Assembly: GCA_022432975.1 (NCBI GenBank)
Contig: CM039509.1
Location: forward strand, 3,349,043 to 3,413,042
Direction of reading: 5' to 3'
From: Begonia masoniana
Taxonomy: Eukaryota; Streptophyta; Magnoliopsida; Cucurbitales; Begoniaceae
DNA length: 64,000 nt
Shown: positions 39,606 to 51,605 of the stretch, in pieces
How the letters are laid out: every line of letters starts with the position of its first letter
Position numbering within the stretch: the first letter of the stretch is position 1
Made by a program: the position numbers and the translations under genes
The notes under the pieces: generated by a model
Seen by the model: only the letters and a program-made list of their open reading frames with translations
What the model was told of the DNA's origin: nothing
Databases searched by the model: none

Positions 39606-40720
39606 CAAAATTACCTTGATCAGGTTTAGGGTTTTTCGCCCAAGGACACGACTCATTCAGCTGTCCTATTACTTATAGTTAAAACCACAGTTTGCATCAA
39701 TTGATAAAAATATGCAATTGATAAAAATGAATGTGAGTAAAACAATGGTATGAAATTAGATAGATATTTTATGCTTTAAATATACTTAACCGAAAATAAA
39801 ATAAATTCCTACCTCGAGTGATCTTACAATAAGTCAAACCCGATAATTCCAAGTCTCCATAATAAGTGATCCAAAAGTCCAAGGTCAATGAATCCACACT
39901 TATTTCGATAAATTGGTACCTAAGCAATAGTAAAATCATTCGTCATTATTGAGCTATTTTATCTTCCGATTTATTTCTAAAAAGGTGGTCTATATCCAAC
40001 TGAATAATATAAATTGGGCAAAGAAAAGCCCAAAACTCTAAACCTGCAAACCCATACAAAATCGTAGCAAGCTAACCATTTGATTCTTCATCTAGCTTTT
40101 CATGTATACACCAGAGAATAAAGATATAGCCTTCCAAAACCAACAATTTGTTATACTCAACTGTACAATCCAATAGAGAGTTCATGTCTGACTAACATAC
40201 CTTGGGTTTGGCAGAATCCTCAAAATATGCCCAATATGGAGCATTGCAGGAAAAGTGAGAGGAAGTCTAATCACTTTGACTTCTTCCCTTGCTTTTTCTT
40301 AATTACTTCATCGATCCCCTTCCCTTTGTATACCTCTGACGGCATACAACTACGAACAGCGGTTGCAAACTGATGAACACGGTGCTTGCCAATCCCCGTG
40401 TAACATACTACGTTGTTTTTGAAGCAGAAAAGAGCATTCTACCTGCAGAAAACAAAGAGGGGGAGATAAAATATGGCAGAGGGGAGGCGTTTCAATGGGT
40501 GGAATTTAATTGAGGGAAAGAGGGAGTTGCAGATGGCATTAAAGGAGGGAGAGAAATGTGGGCCGTAGTTTGCATTCAACAAACGAAAAAATGAGAAATT
40601 TATGGGGGAAGAGAGAGTGGTTGGTACCTATGGAAATAATTAAAGAGAAAGACGAAAGGCTTTACTCCTTCCACCACTCCTTTGTCGATGTGTTCCCTAA
40701 TTAAAATAGTGGGTCTCACA

Positions 40721-43700
40721 TTCTCACCCACTTAATGAAATTTCATCCTTGAAATTTGAATCAACTATCGAAACATCATTAAATGGCTGGAGATAATTTA
40801 TTTTCCTCTCAAGTGGTTTCTCTTTCACTGTAATTCTTCCACTACATCCAAACCAAAAATTATTCACGGGAACGCAAAGTTCTAATGTCATGCCCTAATA
40901 GTGTTTGAGGTTACTCTTCATTAGAAGTATTCTACTTAACAGATATCTCGGTCCAAATGATTACCTATGAGATGTCTAAATCACACCGTATAGACATCTC
41001 TTAGCGAAATTCCAACAAAAAAGAATAAATGATTCACAACTATAACTAAGACTTAATTCTCATGTCCTCAACATATCTTTAAAAGTGAAGTGTCCCTTGG
41101 ACTATCCATTTGTCGTAAGGTGATAAGTCAAATCCAAGCTATTTCCTTGTCCAAAATCCTCAACATGGGTTCAAAAACTTAATCATAAACTTTGAGTTCA
41201 TATAAAATATCACTAAATGAAACACGAACAAAATTATGTCCTCCACAAAGCTTTCTCAAATTAAACAGAGAAATTTATCTACACTCAGATGAAATGTTGG
41301 TTGGAAAACAATTCATAAAAATTTCGACATTAAAATGCCTCTGCACAATCCCATTATAGGTAACAAAATCCATCGTAATATCTCCAAATGTCCACTCCAA
41401 ATATGTCATCTTGAATAATCTAGCATATTTCTAACGTTCAGTCTCAGACGATAGATAAGTCAAAGTCCAACCACATATCATACTACTGTATTCAGTTCCA
41501 TGACAATCCATCCCAAATTTGACTACATTAACAATGTCATTTGACCTCATAATTTTTTTTTCTTTGAAAAATATAAAAACACCAACTCAACTTTCCCATA
41601 TTACAGTAGTCAACTGACCAAATATTTTGTTAAATTCAATATTAAGTCTTTCCTTAATATGTCACAGAAGAGTAGGAGTTGTATTAAATTACATACAGAA
41701 ACCACCCGAGCAATGACTCAACCTCTCACTTCTAGGTCTTGTCAAAAGACGCTCTCAATATTTGAACACTAAATATAAAATAAAGTCTTTAGGGTGTCAA
41801 CCAAAACACTCTTATATCATTGACTTACCAATATGATTTTTCAAGGTAAAATTACAACCAAATTTATTTAATCAAACTTTCCCCTTGATCCAAGATTCTA
41901 ATCACGTTGAATAAAGTAATATTCATAATGAAATGACATATGAACCAACTTAATTTCACACCTCACGACAAATTTGTCACATGGCGACAAAAGATTATTG
42001 AGATCAACAGTAATCCATAAGTGGGGTAGGTTCACTTTTAATACCTCAATCTTCACAATACTTATACATTAACTCTACAAGGATGTATTATCACACGTTC
42101 AAAATGTACAACTCGTGCATCTATATAAATCTCTTTTATCAATAACTATCGATCATTGTCAACTTAGGTGTCACTCTTAATCAGTGTTCTAACTTTTAAG
42201 GCTGACAGATTCCTTCCTTTCAAATATTCTCAATATTCTTTATTGTAAAAGAAGTTAAAAGATTGACCATAGAAGACAAATGTCATCGCCACCACAATAG
42301 CAACTAGTTAATTCTTAAAAATATATTCCTCAATAATATTCTTTGGTTGCTCCCAATCCAACACTGCCACAAACTAAGCTAGATCTAATGAAATGTCATC
42401 TTTAGTAACATTGTCTATTAATTATTTAACTTTAGTCATCCAATAACAACATTTCTAGCATTGAACATATAATCGAAGATTTTACAATATTCACAATAGA
42501 GTTCTAAACCAAGACATCGATCAAACCAAATGTTAAATTGGATTATCACTTGATCTAACCATATGCTTCCTAGCAATCAACAGTAATATCTTTCTTTAAC
42601 TATTCAAACCGTTTCAATTGTCTCTCGAATAATATCGAGCCCAATTATTGTTGCAACACACATAGGTCAAAATCAGTTCAATTATTGAAGTTTCAATCTA
42701 CCATACACTTTAACATCACTCGATAAGATCTGAAACTTCAACTCATAATCCTTGGCCACAATTGTTTGTTATACTATAGTACAAATACCATTACAGATTA
42801 GTAAAAGAAATCCTTTAGCACCAATATTAATGGACCGTATCTGAGGTAACCTTAAGTGTCACACACAACGAATTTACTCAAATTGACTTTATTAACACAT
42901 AATCAGTTCTAACACTCAGCCTTCTATATAAGTGACATATGGCAGACCAACACCAAACATGCCCAAAAATAATAGAATGGTTGTCTTAACAATTTGACTC
43001 TCAAGTTTGATGATAGTCAACCCATAATTTAATCTCAATAGGTTTCTTTAAGCTATTAAACACTAAAACTCTTAACTGGTTCCATCACATGATTGAATCA
43101 ATTTAATCTATATAAACTATCCATTTTAGCAGACGATACGGGTCTAATGATCATAACATTCGAAGACATGAATTAACTCACCATTGTTTTCACTTGTTCA
43201 TAAAAGAATATCCAAGTATTGCCATCACCACTTTCCAAATAAAGACAAGAGGGTGACAATATCAATATGTCAAATTAGAAAATCCCATAAATTTATCCAA
43301 TAAATTGGAAAATAATTGTCGCACGATTTGTGACTAAATGTCAGATCAAACCATAAGTACTTAAAAGAATTTTCTCTGCTAGCTCTTCTAGCTCAATTCA
43401 TTCTGACTAGATTCTTCTTGTAATTCGAACTTTATCTTCATCAAAACATTCCACAAACAGTTGTATCATACTAAGTAAACTAAACTTCATATTAATGAGT
43501 CTAATGAAATTTCAATCCAATCATAGATATTAAAACCACTTTATCATATTAAACAGACATTATATTGATCATTTTCATCATCAATTAATAGATTCTCTTT
43601 GCCAAAAGATTTCCCGACACATTCCACGACACATTCTACAATCATTAAAACTGAACTTAAAAACATTAAAGGAAGTCACCAAACTTTCAAAGGTACAACT

Positions 43701-44509
43701 GAAACCATAGGGCTAAATATGATTTTGAAACTCCCTAAACACTTCTCAAATGCAGTCAATGACTAAAATATATCAATTCCAAAATTTAACATCATTCTTC
43801 CAAAAATATAAGTTCTCAGAACTCAAGTAATCCCATGCTTGACAACCATAATAATTTTTTACTTTCAAATTCCACACAATCTCTTACTAAGTGTCTTAGA
43901 AATAAGCTTCGATCAATGAGATCTTTAGTGCAATCGCCCCTCCACCTGAACGACTCCAGTTTTTGATCCAACTATCTTTAACTACTTATGCAGACACTGA
44001 CTCTCAAACCGAATCACACTAAATTAGACATATCCAGAATGCTCATCAATACTTTCTCGAACCAAGCATACAATATAATCCATCATTGAATCAAAATCTA
44101 GGAACAAAAAGTCTTAATTCACTCCAATCAGAACAACATACGTCTTGAATTTTTTGAAAAAGACAAATACTTGCATCATAAGATGAATTTCTTATTTTTA
44201 GAAATACGGAGGCCCTCACACGAACCAAGAAAAGTGACATGCTCATATTTCATCTCTTCTATCAATTTATGAAGCATACACCTAACACTTATTCATTCAC
44301 TTCCAACTAGTCTAAATACCATGTACGGATAGGGAATATTCATTCTCTAGCAAACAATCCTCAGGATGATTTTCAAACTGCACATTAACCCAATCGGTTC
44401 TTGTATTACGTCCTTTCATGTAATAATAATTCTTGTATATCATCACATCATCTATCTTATAAGTGTCACTTTTTAAGATGGGCAACCTTGGCTCTGATAC
44501 CAAAATTTC
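40721..44509 (-). other. Interior of the LARD-like element
   Basis: This is AT-rich sequence without any open frame beyond about 65 codons. On the minus strand around 41380-41430 a frame reads TYLEWTFGDITMDFVTYNG, similar to the start of gypsy integrase cores (WEHITMDFV). Nothing else could be assigned. Confidence 0.5.
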
Positions 44510-46541
44510 TGTCACGCTCCAAATAGGATCCGAGATAGAACAGGGAATGACCCGGCCTGAAAAGAACTAGATCATCCAACCCTTAACACCAAATTTCATC
44601 AATCGTAGCGGAATGTTTACAAATTAATATGAAGCCAACCCGAAACACAATGGATTAAACAGGTCCAACAAATGACACCAGATAATGTGATGATATATGT
44701 CCAAATAATATAACACATGGAAATTAAATACAACAAAGCTTACACATCCACATTAGTGTCTCACCTTAAAAATATAAGATATTTCCTCAAGAAAAATTTA
44801 TTGAAATAGGGAATTTCTACAAAGTGATTGTTCCCGTGCCGATAATTAAATTCTCCTTTACTGAATCCTGAAAAAAATAGTAGTCGTTTGGGGTGAGTTG
44901 ACTAAACTCAATAGGGGTAGATTTTATTCCCAGCATCAATAAAATATGTATGATTATACTCAACAATATGAAAGAGATTAAAAACATCGACTCTCGGCGG
45001 TTGTAGCCATGATTTAAAAATATCGACTATCTGCGGTCGCACGTCAAAATTACCCTGATCAGGTTTAGGATTTTTCGCCCAAGGACACGACTCATTCAGC
45101 TATCCTATTAATTATAGTTAAAACCACATTTTGCATCAATTGATAAAAATATGCAATTGATAAAAATGAATGTGAGTAAAATAATTGCATGAAATTAGAT
45201 AGATATTTTATGCTTTAAATATACTTAATATAAAATAAAATAAACATCTACCTCGAGTGATCTTACAATAAGTCAAACCCGATAATTCTAAGTCTCCATA
45301 ATAAGTGGTCCAAAAGTCTAAGGTCAATGAATCCACACTTATTTCGATAAATTGGTACCTAAGCAATAGTAAAATCATTTGTCATTATTGGGCTATTTTA
45401 TCTTCCGATTTATTTCTAAAAAGGTGGTCTATATCCAATTGGGTAATTAGTCCATAAATTGGGCAAAGAAAAGCCCAAAACTCTAAACCTGCAAACCCAT
45501 TCAAAATCGTAGCAAGCTAACCATTTGATTCTTCATCTAGCTTTTCATGTATACACCGGAGAATAAAGATATAGTCTTCCAAAACCAACAATTTGTTATA
45601 CTCAACTGTACAATCCAATAAAGAGTTCATGTCTGACTAGCATACCTTGGGTTTGGCAGAATCCTCAAAATATGCCCAATATGAAGCATTACAAGAAAAG
45701 TGGGAGGAAGTATAATCACTTCGACTTCTTCCCTTGCTTCTTCTTAATTACTTCATCGATCCCCTTCCTTTTGTATACCTCTAGCGGCATACAACTATGA
45801 ACAGCAGTTGCAAACTGATGAACACGGTGCTTGTCAATCCCCGTGTAACATACTACGTTGTTTTTGAAGCAAAAAAGAGCATTCTAACTGCAGAAAACAA
45901 AGAGGGAGAGATAAAATATGGCAGAGGGAAAACATTTCAATGGGTGGAATTTAATTGAGGGAAAGAGGGAGTTGCAGATGGCATTAAAGGAGGGAGAGAA
46001 ATGTGGGCTGTAGTCTGCATTCAACGAACAAAAAATTAAAAATTTATAGGGGAAGAGAGAGAGTGGTTGGTACCCATGGAAATAGTTGAAGAGAAAGACG
46101 AAAGACTTTACTCCTTCTACCACTCCTTTGTCGATGTGTTCCCTAATTAAAATAGTGGATCTCACAAATTCCCTCTGAACTTCTCTTCTATGTTTGAAAA
46201 ATCTCTGCTACTTTCCATTGTCAAGTGTCATAGAATTTCAAAAGGCTGAGATATAAATAGACTTTCTTTTTTTTCTCCAAAACTACTTGTATAGTTGTAT
46301 TCTATTAACAGCAAGAGGCTTCTGGCTTCCTTGGATATGTAGCATTGCTCCTTGTTTTTGGTTGGGAGGAACGGGTACCAAACTGGAACCAGACCAACAA
46401 TTTTGGTCTGGTTCTAGTTCGGTCCCCGTCCCTCATTTAGCCAGTTTTAGGACCGTATGCAAAATACCGAAAGGGTCGGTCCGATTCCGATTCCGGCTCG
46501 GAACCAGATCGATTCGGACCGTGCCCACCGCTACTATAAAG

Positions 46542-47543
46542 TAAATTGAAGAAGGAGTAGTGCTAAACTTATCATCTAACTCTACTTTTAATATTACTTC
46601 CTGATATACCACTTACGTGTCTCTCATTAATTTATATAGAAATTAATATAAATTATAATTAATTAAAATAAATGTTAATTATATTAATTAATAATTGATA
46701 TAACATTTACTTGTCACTTATTAATTAATATAAATTATAAAATAAATTATTAATTACAAAAATTAATAGATTTCTACTTTTCTATTTACCAATCTTTGTC
46801 TCTCGTTATTTTATCACCCTCATCTCTTTGACATAATATTTATGTGTCACTCATTAATTAATATAATAATTAATATAAATTATAAATAATTAAAATAAAT
46901 ATTAATTACATCAATTAATGATTGACATAGCATTTAGGTATCCTCATTAATTAATATAAACTACATTTTAAACCTCAAGGTTTTGTGTATTTCACAAACA
47001 TGTCACTTAAGAACTATTCTTCACGACGTCACCCTTGAAGTATTCTTATTCTAACAAGTCAATTCCTACTAGATGTTTGTTTTTTACGAATGAGCATGTT
47101 ACACGGTCTGTTCATTACTTAGTTTTAATTGTGGAACGGAAATCCATTCTAAAAATTTCCAGGTGTCTGTTCATCGACACCTATTTTGGCGCCCTTTCAA
47201 AGCAACGTTTTGTAACATGCTCAGGAACGGATGCCGTTCCTGAGAACGTTCCAAAACACTCAAGGAACAAGAGCCAGAACGACGTTCGTTCTTAAGAAAT
47301 CGCCACATGTGTTGTTGGCCACTAAGTGGATGAATGAATGAGCATACAGTTTGACCTTTTTTTTTATTGGTGTTGTTTCTATCGAATTCTTCTGTCGGAG
47401 GATCTTGTCGCACGGCGGCTGGAACTCTACGTGCGAAAAGCATTGGTTGCCGGGGTTTCCATGGTAGCGTGTTCCATGGTCTGACCAGTGTACAACGCGA
47501 AGTGATCGAGACGAGTGGAGGTGGGAGTAACGGGTAAATACGA
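46542..47543. other. AT-rich intergenic DNA with degenerate tandem repeats
   Basis: From about 46600 to 46965 a block containing TCATTAATTAATATAAATTA and a GACATAACATTTA-like phrase recurs three times at intervals near 120-150 bp. 46980-47543 has no recognised gene. It includes a perfect 11-bp inverted repeat with a 3-base loop at 47220-47244 and other GGAACG/CGTTCC words. Confidence 0.5.
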
Positions 47544-47643
47544 NNNNNNNNNNNNNNNNNNNNNNNNNNNNNNNNNNNNNNNNNNNNNNNNNNNNNNNNN
47601 NNNNNNNNNNNNNNNNNNNNNNNNNNNNNNNNNNNNNNNNNNN
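47544..47643. other. Assembly gap (100 N)
   Basis: A second run of exactly 100 N. It interrupts the left edge of an LTR with a minisatellite. Confidence 0.99.
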
Positions 47644-48644
47644 TAAGGATATATTTTGTCGTTTAGTGACCGGATGACAATTTTATGTTTTGTCGTTTAG
47701 GGACCGGATGACAAATTTTATGTTTTGTCGTTTAGTGACCGGATGACAAATCTTGTGCTTTGTCGTTTAGTCACCGGTGGATGTCTTCGAGTAGCCTTTC
47801 CCTTTTGTTGACTTTGTTCGGCGGTCGATGAAATTGACTTTTGAAATCTTTAAATTATTTTACGAGTTAAACCTTTGCTTCTCAACTGATTGATTCTTAA
47901 TATTGCCAACGATTATTTAACATGGCTTTGTTAATTTACTTTTGTTTAAACGATTTCCGCTGCAAGTTTTCATGTTTTGTCAAATTTCAAATTCTGAAAT
48001 TTTCAACGAAGTTTTATATTTGGCCCAAGTGTTTCTTAGTAATATTCGGGGTTTTGAGTAACAAACCGGGTTCAGGGAATCAGGGTGCTATACATACTTT
48101 ACTTACCTGGCTTCTGGAAATTGTCTGGTCGCTAGCTACTCCAGAAATCTGCTCACCTAAGTTCATAACAGAATATAAATCAAAACTTCACTAAACCTCA
48201 CCAAGAATCAAACAGTGGTTCGAGGAATCCAGTTTGAAACTCTACTACCCAAGCATTTCCCCTTTATCACTAAAACCCGAATCTACGCTCAATCTCAGCA
48301 TCCTCAAAATCCTCACATTGTACTCCTTCAGGTATTTAACCATTATATCATAAGAGAAATGGGGAAAACTTACCTAAGTCGAAGGAGAATCGGGCGAGGA
48401 AAATCGCCTAGAGAGCTCGGCTGCTTGAGCTGAAAACCCGAAGAGAAAGGTATGAAATGGTTGCGGCTACAGTGCATTAAACCCAATCCCTCTTTCCTTA
48501 AATACGTTATCCACTTTTAAAAATGTAATTTACTCTAATGCCCTTGTCTAGCCTAATCATTCAATAACCCTACTTAAATTATTGACTAATAAAGTGTATA
48601 CTATTAATAATAAAAGAGCTGGTTCGATAGAACCGGGTGTTACA
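47644..48644 (-). mobile_element. Partial gypsy-type LTR with minisatellite
   Basis: It ends in GAACCGGGTGTTACA, the reverse complement of a TGTAACACCC LTR start, so it is probably on the minus strand. At about 48366-48380 it has AAACTTACCTAAG, the reverse complement of the AGGTAAGT block found in other LTRs here. The left part (47653-47800) is a tandem array of about 35-bp units with core TTTGTCGTTTAGTGACCGG. The left boundary is lost in the gap. Confidence 0.55.
47653..47800 (+). repeat. About 35-bp minisatellite, four units
   Basis: Units read TTTTGTCGTTTAGTGACCGG + ATGACAAATTTTATG; the last is TTTGTCGTTTAGTCACCGGT + GGATGTCTTCGAG. That last unit closely resembles the minus strand of the SIRE LTR repeat and the array at 51480-51600. 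Confidence 0.85.
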
Positions 48645-48904
48645 AGAGCGAAGGTTCTTCGATTCAGAGAAGCTATCTTTATTGTTCTCATTATTTTCTG
48701 TCTCTTCTCCCTCGTTTCTTCTCCCTTCCTCCAATTTCTTTTCTTCATCTTTGCCTTTTTTTCTTTCTTTATGTATGACTTTTCTCTCATCTGCTTTTTT
48801 GTCTCCTCTTTCTTTTTCGCCTTTTTTTCTTCTCTTCTTTCATGCTTGAATTTTCGACTACGTCATTTTTGTCATTTTTTCCACCTTTTTTGGCCTTTCT
48901 CTAC
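48645..48904 (-). other. Pyrimidine-rich low-complexity tract
   Basis: A long CTTTTT/TTCTTC-rich stretch. ORFs on either strand here are compositional artefacts. Confidence 0.6.
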
Positions 48905-49225
48905 CAACTCATCTACTTGCCTTTGAATTTCCTTGGTTTCCTCTGGATTTGCTGGGTACGCAAGTCGGTTCGGGATCGTCACTCCGGGGATGAAATCAAT
49001 TTGATGCTCAATTCCTCTAAGCGAGGGAACTCCTTTAGGTAATTCCTCTAGAAATATGTCCTCAAATTCCTGCTAAAGAGAGGTAACACTTATGGGAAGA
49101 GAATTCTTTAGTTTGTTAGTGGAAAAATAAACATCTTTGTAAAGTAACAAAATCATCTCCTCACCTTTCCTCACAAGTCCACTCTTTTTTCTCTCTTCTC
49201 CCTTTCGATGTGGTATCACATCATG
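48905..49225 (-). pseudogene. Ty3/gypsy fragment: start of reverse transcriptase region
   Basis: The minus strand reads MILLLYKDVYFSTNKLKNS, one stop, then QEFEDIFLEELPKGVPSLRG, IEHQIDFIPGVTIPNRLAYP and NPEETKEIQRQVDELVEKG. This is the well-conserved linker between protease and reverse transcriptase of plant gypsy chromoviruses. The catalytic reverse-transcriptase part is missing; low-complexity sequence begins directly afterwards. No LTR is paired with it. Confidence 0.8.
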
Positions 49226-49276
49226 TAGGGCCTACGGCAAAAACATTGAAAACCTAGTGTTTTACTTACCTTGATT

Positions 49277-49310
<34 letters not shown>

Positions 49311-49905
49311 ATAAAGTTTTAGGTATTTTTTCGAGCATTGGATAAATCTTCTTTGCCTAAAAATTAGAGAATTTTAAACTTCTTGGTTCATCCCCAAAAT
49401 AATTCTTTTGAAAGTAATACAGGTAGAAATTCCTCACCAATAAAATCACAGCATTGGATTTTCGGATTGATTTGGGAGTCCTTAACGATCCAAAAATATT
49501 CGGTTTTGGGTTTGGGCCTGTTCGGGTTAATTGGGGCCGGTTCAGTCTGGTTCTGAACTGCTGGTATGGTTCAACTCGCTGTCCAGTTTGGTCTGGATTT
49601 TTAAAAGAAATCCTTCTTCTTTCGTTCTTTGCCCGCGTGATTATGCCGAGAGGGAGAGTGTAAGAGAGAGAGGGATAAAGACGGCGAGAGAGAGAAATCT
49701 TACGCTACTAAAGGGAGGTCGCTCGATTGAGAGGAGTTTCCTGTAGTCACGAAGTGAAGCTCGACCGAGAGGGATTTCGTCGATTGAGTGTGGAATCGAA
49801 CAAAGTCTCAATTCTTCTTCCTCTGAGGTGTTTGCTTGAGTTTTGACAGCTCGCGGTGGTCGGAGCAAGTTTCAGTGGTCGAAGGTCAGGGACAGTGGTT
49901 CTATG
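49226..49905. other. Decayed hAT-like end and simple repeats
   Basis: A GA microsatellite occupies about 49281-49308. At 49495-49600 the motifs GGTTTGGGCCTGTTCGGG, GGCCGGTTCAGTCTGG and CAGTTTGGTCTGG look like hAT subterminal repeats, but termini were not found. No gene recognised. Confidence 0.4.
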
Positions 49906-50599
49906 TGTAGCACCCGGTATTGTCCACCTTAATTAATAACATCATTTAGTAACTTTCATTCTTGTGTAAATAAGTGATTATGATTGGTTGTTTAAATAGG
50001 TTAAGGATTGGCTAACTAAGGGCAAATGTGTAATTTGGGAAGATTAGTGTATAAAAGAGGTCAGCTAAGGGTTTTAGCCGCCACTGTTTCATTTCTTCAT
50101 TTGGCGTTCAGCTCAGCTAAACAGAGTTTCTCTCGGCGATTTCCTTTCCGACTTTTCTCCAAGCTAGGTGAGTTCTACTTCGATTTCTTGCTACATTGTA
50201 ACTATCGATGTTAGATGGGATTTTAAATATGAGTTTTGAGAATGCTGTAAGTGAGAGTTAGTTTGGGTTCGGGGCAAATCGGGAATGCACAATGAACAGA
50301 GCTCCCAAATTAGTTTCCTTAGATTTCTGGATGGTTAGAATGAAGTTTAGTGAAGATTTAATTAACGCTCGATTTATGGTTTTAGGTTTGAGCAAACTCC
50401 CGAGGTAGATTTCAACCAAGTTTTTCAGGAGACCAGGTAAGTAGAGTATGTGTGTGTGCCTTTGGGTCTACATCACAAAACAGTAGGTTTATGCTTGTTT
50501 GAATGTTTTCTGTATGTCATGTATCATGTTTTTGGAAAGAACACGAAAATGAATTTACATGTAATGACATGGTAAGGGATGAACAGATTGTAATAGACC

Positions 50600-50790
50600 A
50601 ACGGTTAAGGGAACTAATCCGCCCCTTAATCGATGAAGAGGATGCATGACTTTGGAAAATTGATCCGCTTCCTAATGAAATATAGGATCAGATCAACTGT
50701 TAAGAGAACTAATCCACCCCTTAATCGATGAAGAGGATGTATGACTTTAGGAAAATTGATCCAACTTCCAATGGAACCGAGGGATCAGAT
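50600..50790 (+). repeat. Tandem duplication of about 100 bp
   Basis: ACTAATCCRCCCCTTAATCG followed by ATGAAGAGGATGYATGACTT occurs twice with similar flanks (GGAAAATTGATCC, GGATCAGATCA). It lies inside the LTR starting at 49906. Confidence 0.8.
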
Positions 50791-51287
50791 CAGAGAAAGA
50801 ATGTGAATGCAACTGAGATGTGAAAGTAGAAACTGCATAACTAGGATTTATGTTTCAGCTTGTTATTTCATTATTGCTTTACTTATTTAGCATTAGGCTA
50901 ATAGATGAGTTTTGTGATGTAGGTACTGAGGTAACTACTGGAGAATTCTCTGAATTTACTGAAGACTAGGAGCAGTTGATGGAGCACACCTATGCCTCGA
51001 CTTGGCAGTCTGATGGGGCGATTTAACTAATGTCAGTAGGTGTGAAAGTCTAGTTGATAATGGTTCAATTTTAGTATGCTGAGAATGTTAATGACAGCAG
51101 GAGTTTGATGTTTTTAATAATTTTGGAGCTTTTTTGATTATGAAAACACGATTTAGTTTTAAGTTGTAGATTGTTATTCTGGATTTATAAAGTTGTTGAT
51201 TTATGATGTTTTGAATAGCTGCTGTTAAAATTTACAAGTTCTTTTAGTAGGCAGAGTTGTCTGTTTGTTTAGAGTGTTACTGTTCAC

Positions 51288-51600
51288 CGGTGGATGTAGT
51301 CTATCGGTGGATATAGTCTATCGGTGAATGTAGAGTGTTACTGTTCATCGGTGGATGTATAGTGTTACTGTTCACTGGTGGATGTTGTCTATCGGTGGAT
51401 GTTGTCTACCGGTGGATGTAGTCTATTGGTGGATGTTGTCTATCGGTGGATGTTGTCTATCGGTGGATGTTGTCTATCGGTAGATGTGAGTAATAGATTT
51501 TGTCGTTTTGTGATCGGTGGATGTGAGTAATAGATTTTGTCGTTTTGTGATCGGTGGATGTGAGCAATAGATTTTGTCGTTTTGTGATCGGTGGATGCCT
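51288..51600 (+). repeat. CGGTGGATG minisatellite
   Basis: The first part (51288-51480) repeats TATCGGTGGATGTTGTC in roughly 17-20 bp steps. The second part (51486-51598) has three 37-bp units containing TTTTGTCGTTTTGTGATCGG and TGGATGTGAG. The second part shares its core with the arrays at 47653-47800 and in the SIRE LTRs. Confidence 0.85.
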
Positions 51601-51605
51601 TTTGT

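Larger units (their letters stand above)
39056..46166 (-). mobile_element. Gypsy-type LTR retrotransposon with almost non-coding interior (LARD-like)
   Basis: LTRs 39056-40720 and 44510-46166 (1665 and 1657 bp) start TGTCAYGCYC and end CTCACA. The interior of about 3.8 kb ends with GGCTCTGATACCA (44490-44502), the reverse complement of the initiator-methionine primer site, so the element lies on the minus strand. The flanks are GATTC (39051-39055) and AATTC (46167-46171), a 4 of 5 duplication differing by one transition. The interior shows only traces of gypsy coding, such as EWTFGDITMDFVT on the minus strand near 41395, and many stops. It is either an extremely decayed gypsy element or a non-autonomous LARD-type derivative. 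Confidence 0.85.
38451..46533 (+). mobile_element. Non-autonomous hAT element, split by a gypsy insertion
   Basis: The left end TAGGAGTGGACAGAAC and the right end, reverse-complement TAGCGGTGGGCACGG, are imperfect inverted repeats. CTATAAAG at 38443-38450 and at 46534-46541 is a perfect 8-bp target duplication, the hAT length. Without the inserted LTR element (39056-46166) it is about 970 bp: subterminal GGTTC repeats, a CpG- and CCCTCGCC-rich leader (38720-38930) with a possible splice donor CAGGTTAGC, and a right end with GGTCTGG/CGGTCC repeats (46370-46520). It has no transposase. Confidence 0.85.
49906..51605 (+). mobile_element. Gypsy-type LTR (plus orientation), right edge unclear
   Basis: It begins TGTAGCACCCGG and has a TATA-like TGTATAAAAGAGG at about 50049, then the block CCAGGTAAGTAGAGTATG and TTTGGGTCTACATCAC at 50431-50480, shared with LTRs at 53950 and 62120. 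Two arrays follow, at 50600-50790 and 51290-51600. The sequence abuts the minus-strand integrase at about 51605 without a clear CA end or target duplication, so it may be truncated. Confidence 0.55.

Noticed and set aside
48557..48926. Lys/Glu-rich or Phe/Ser-rich ORFs
   Set aside because: Translation of a pyrimidine-rich low-complexity tract.
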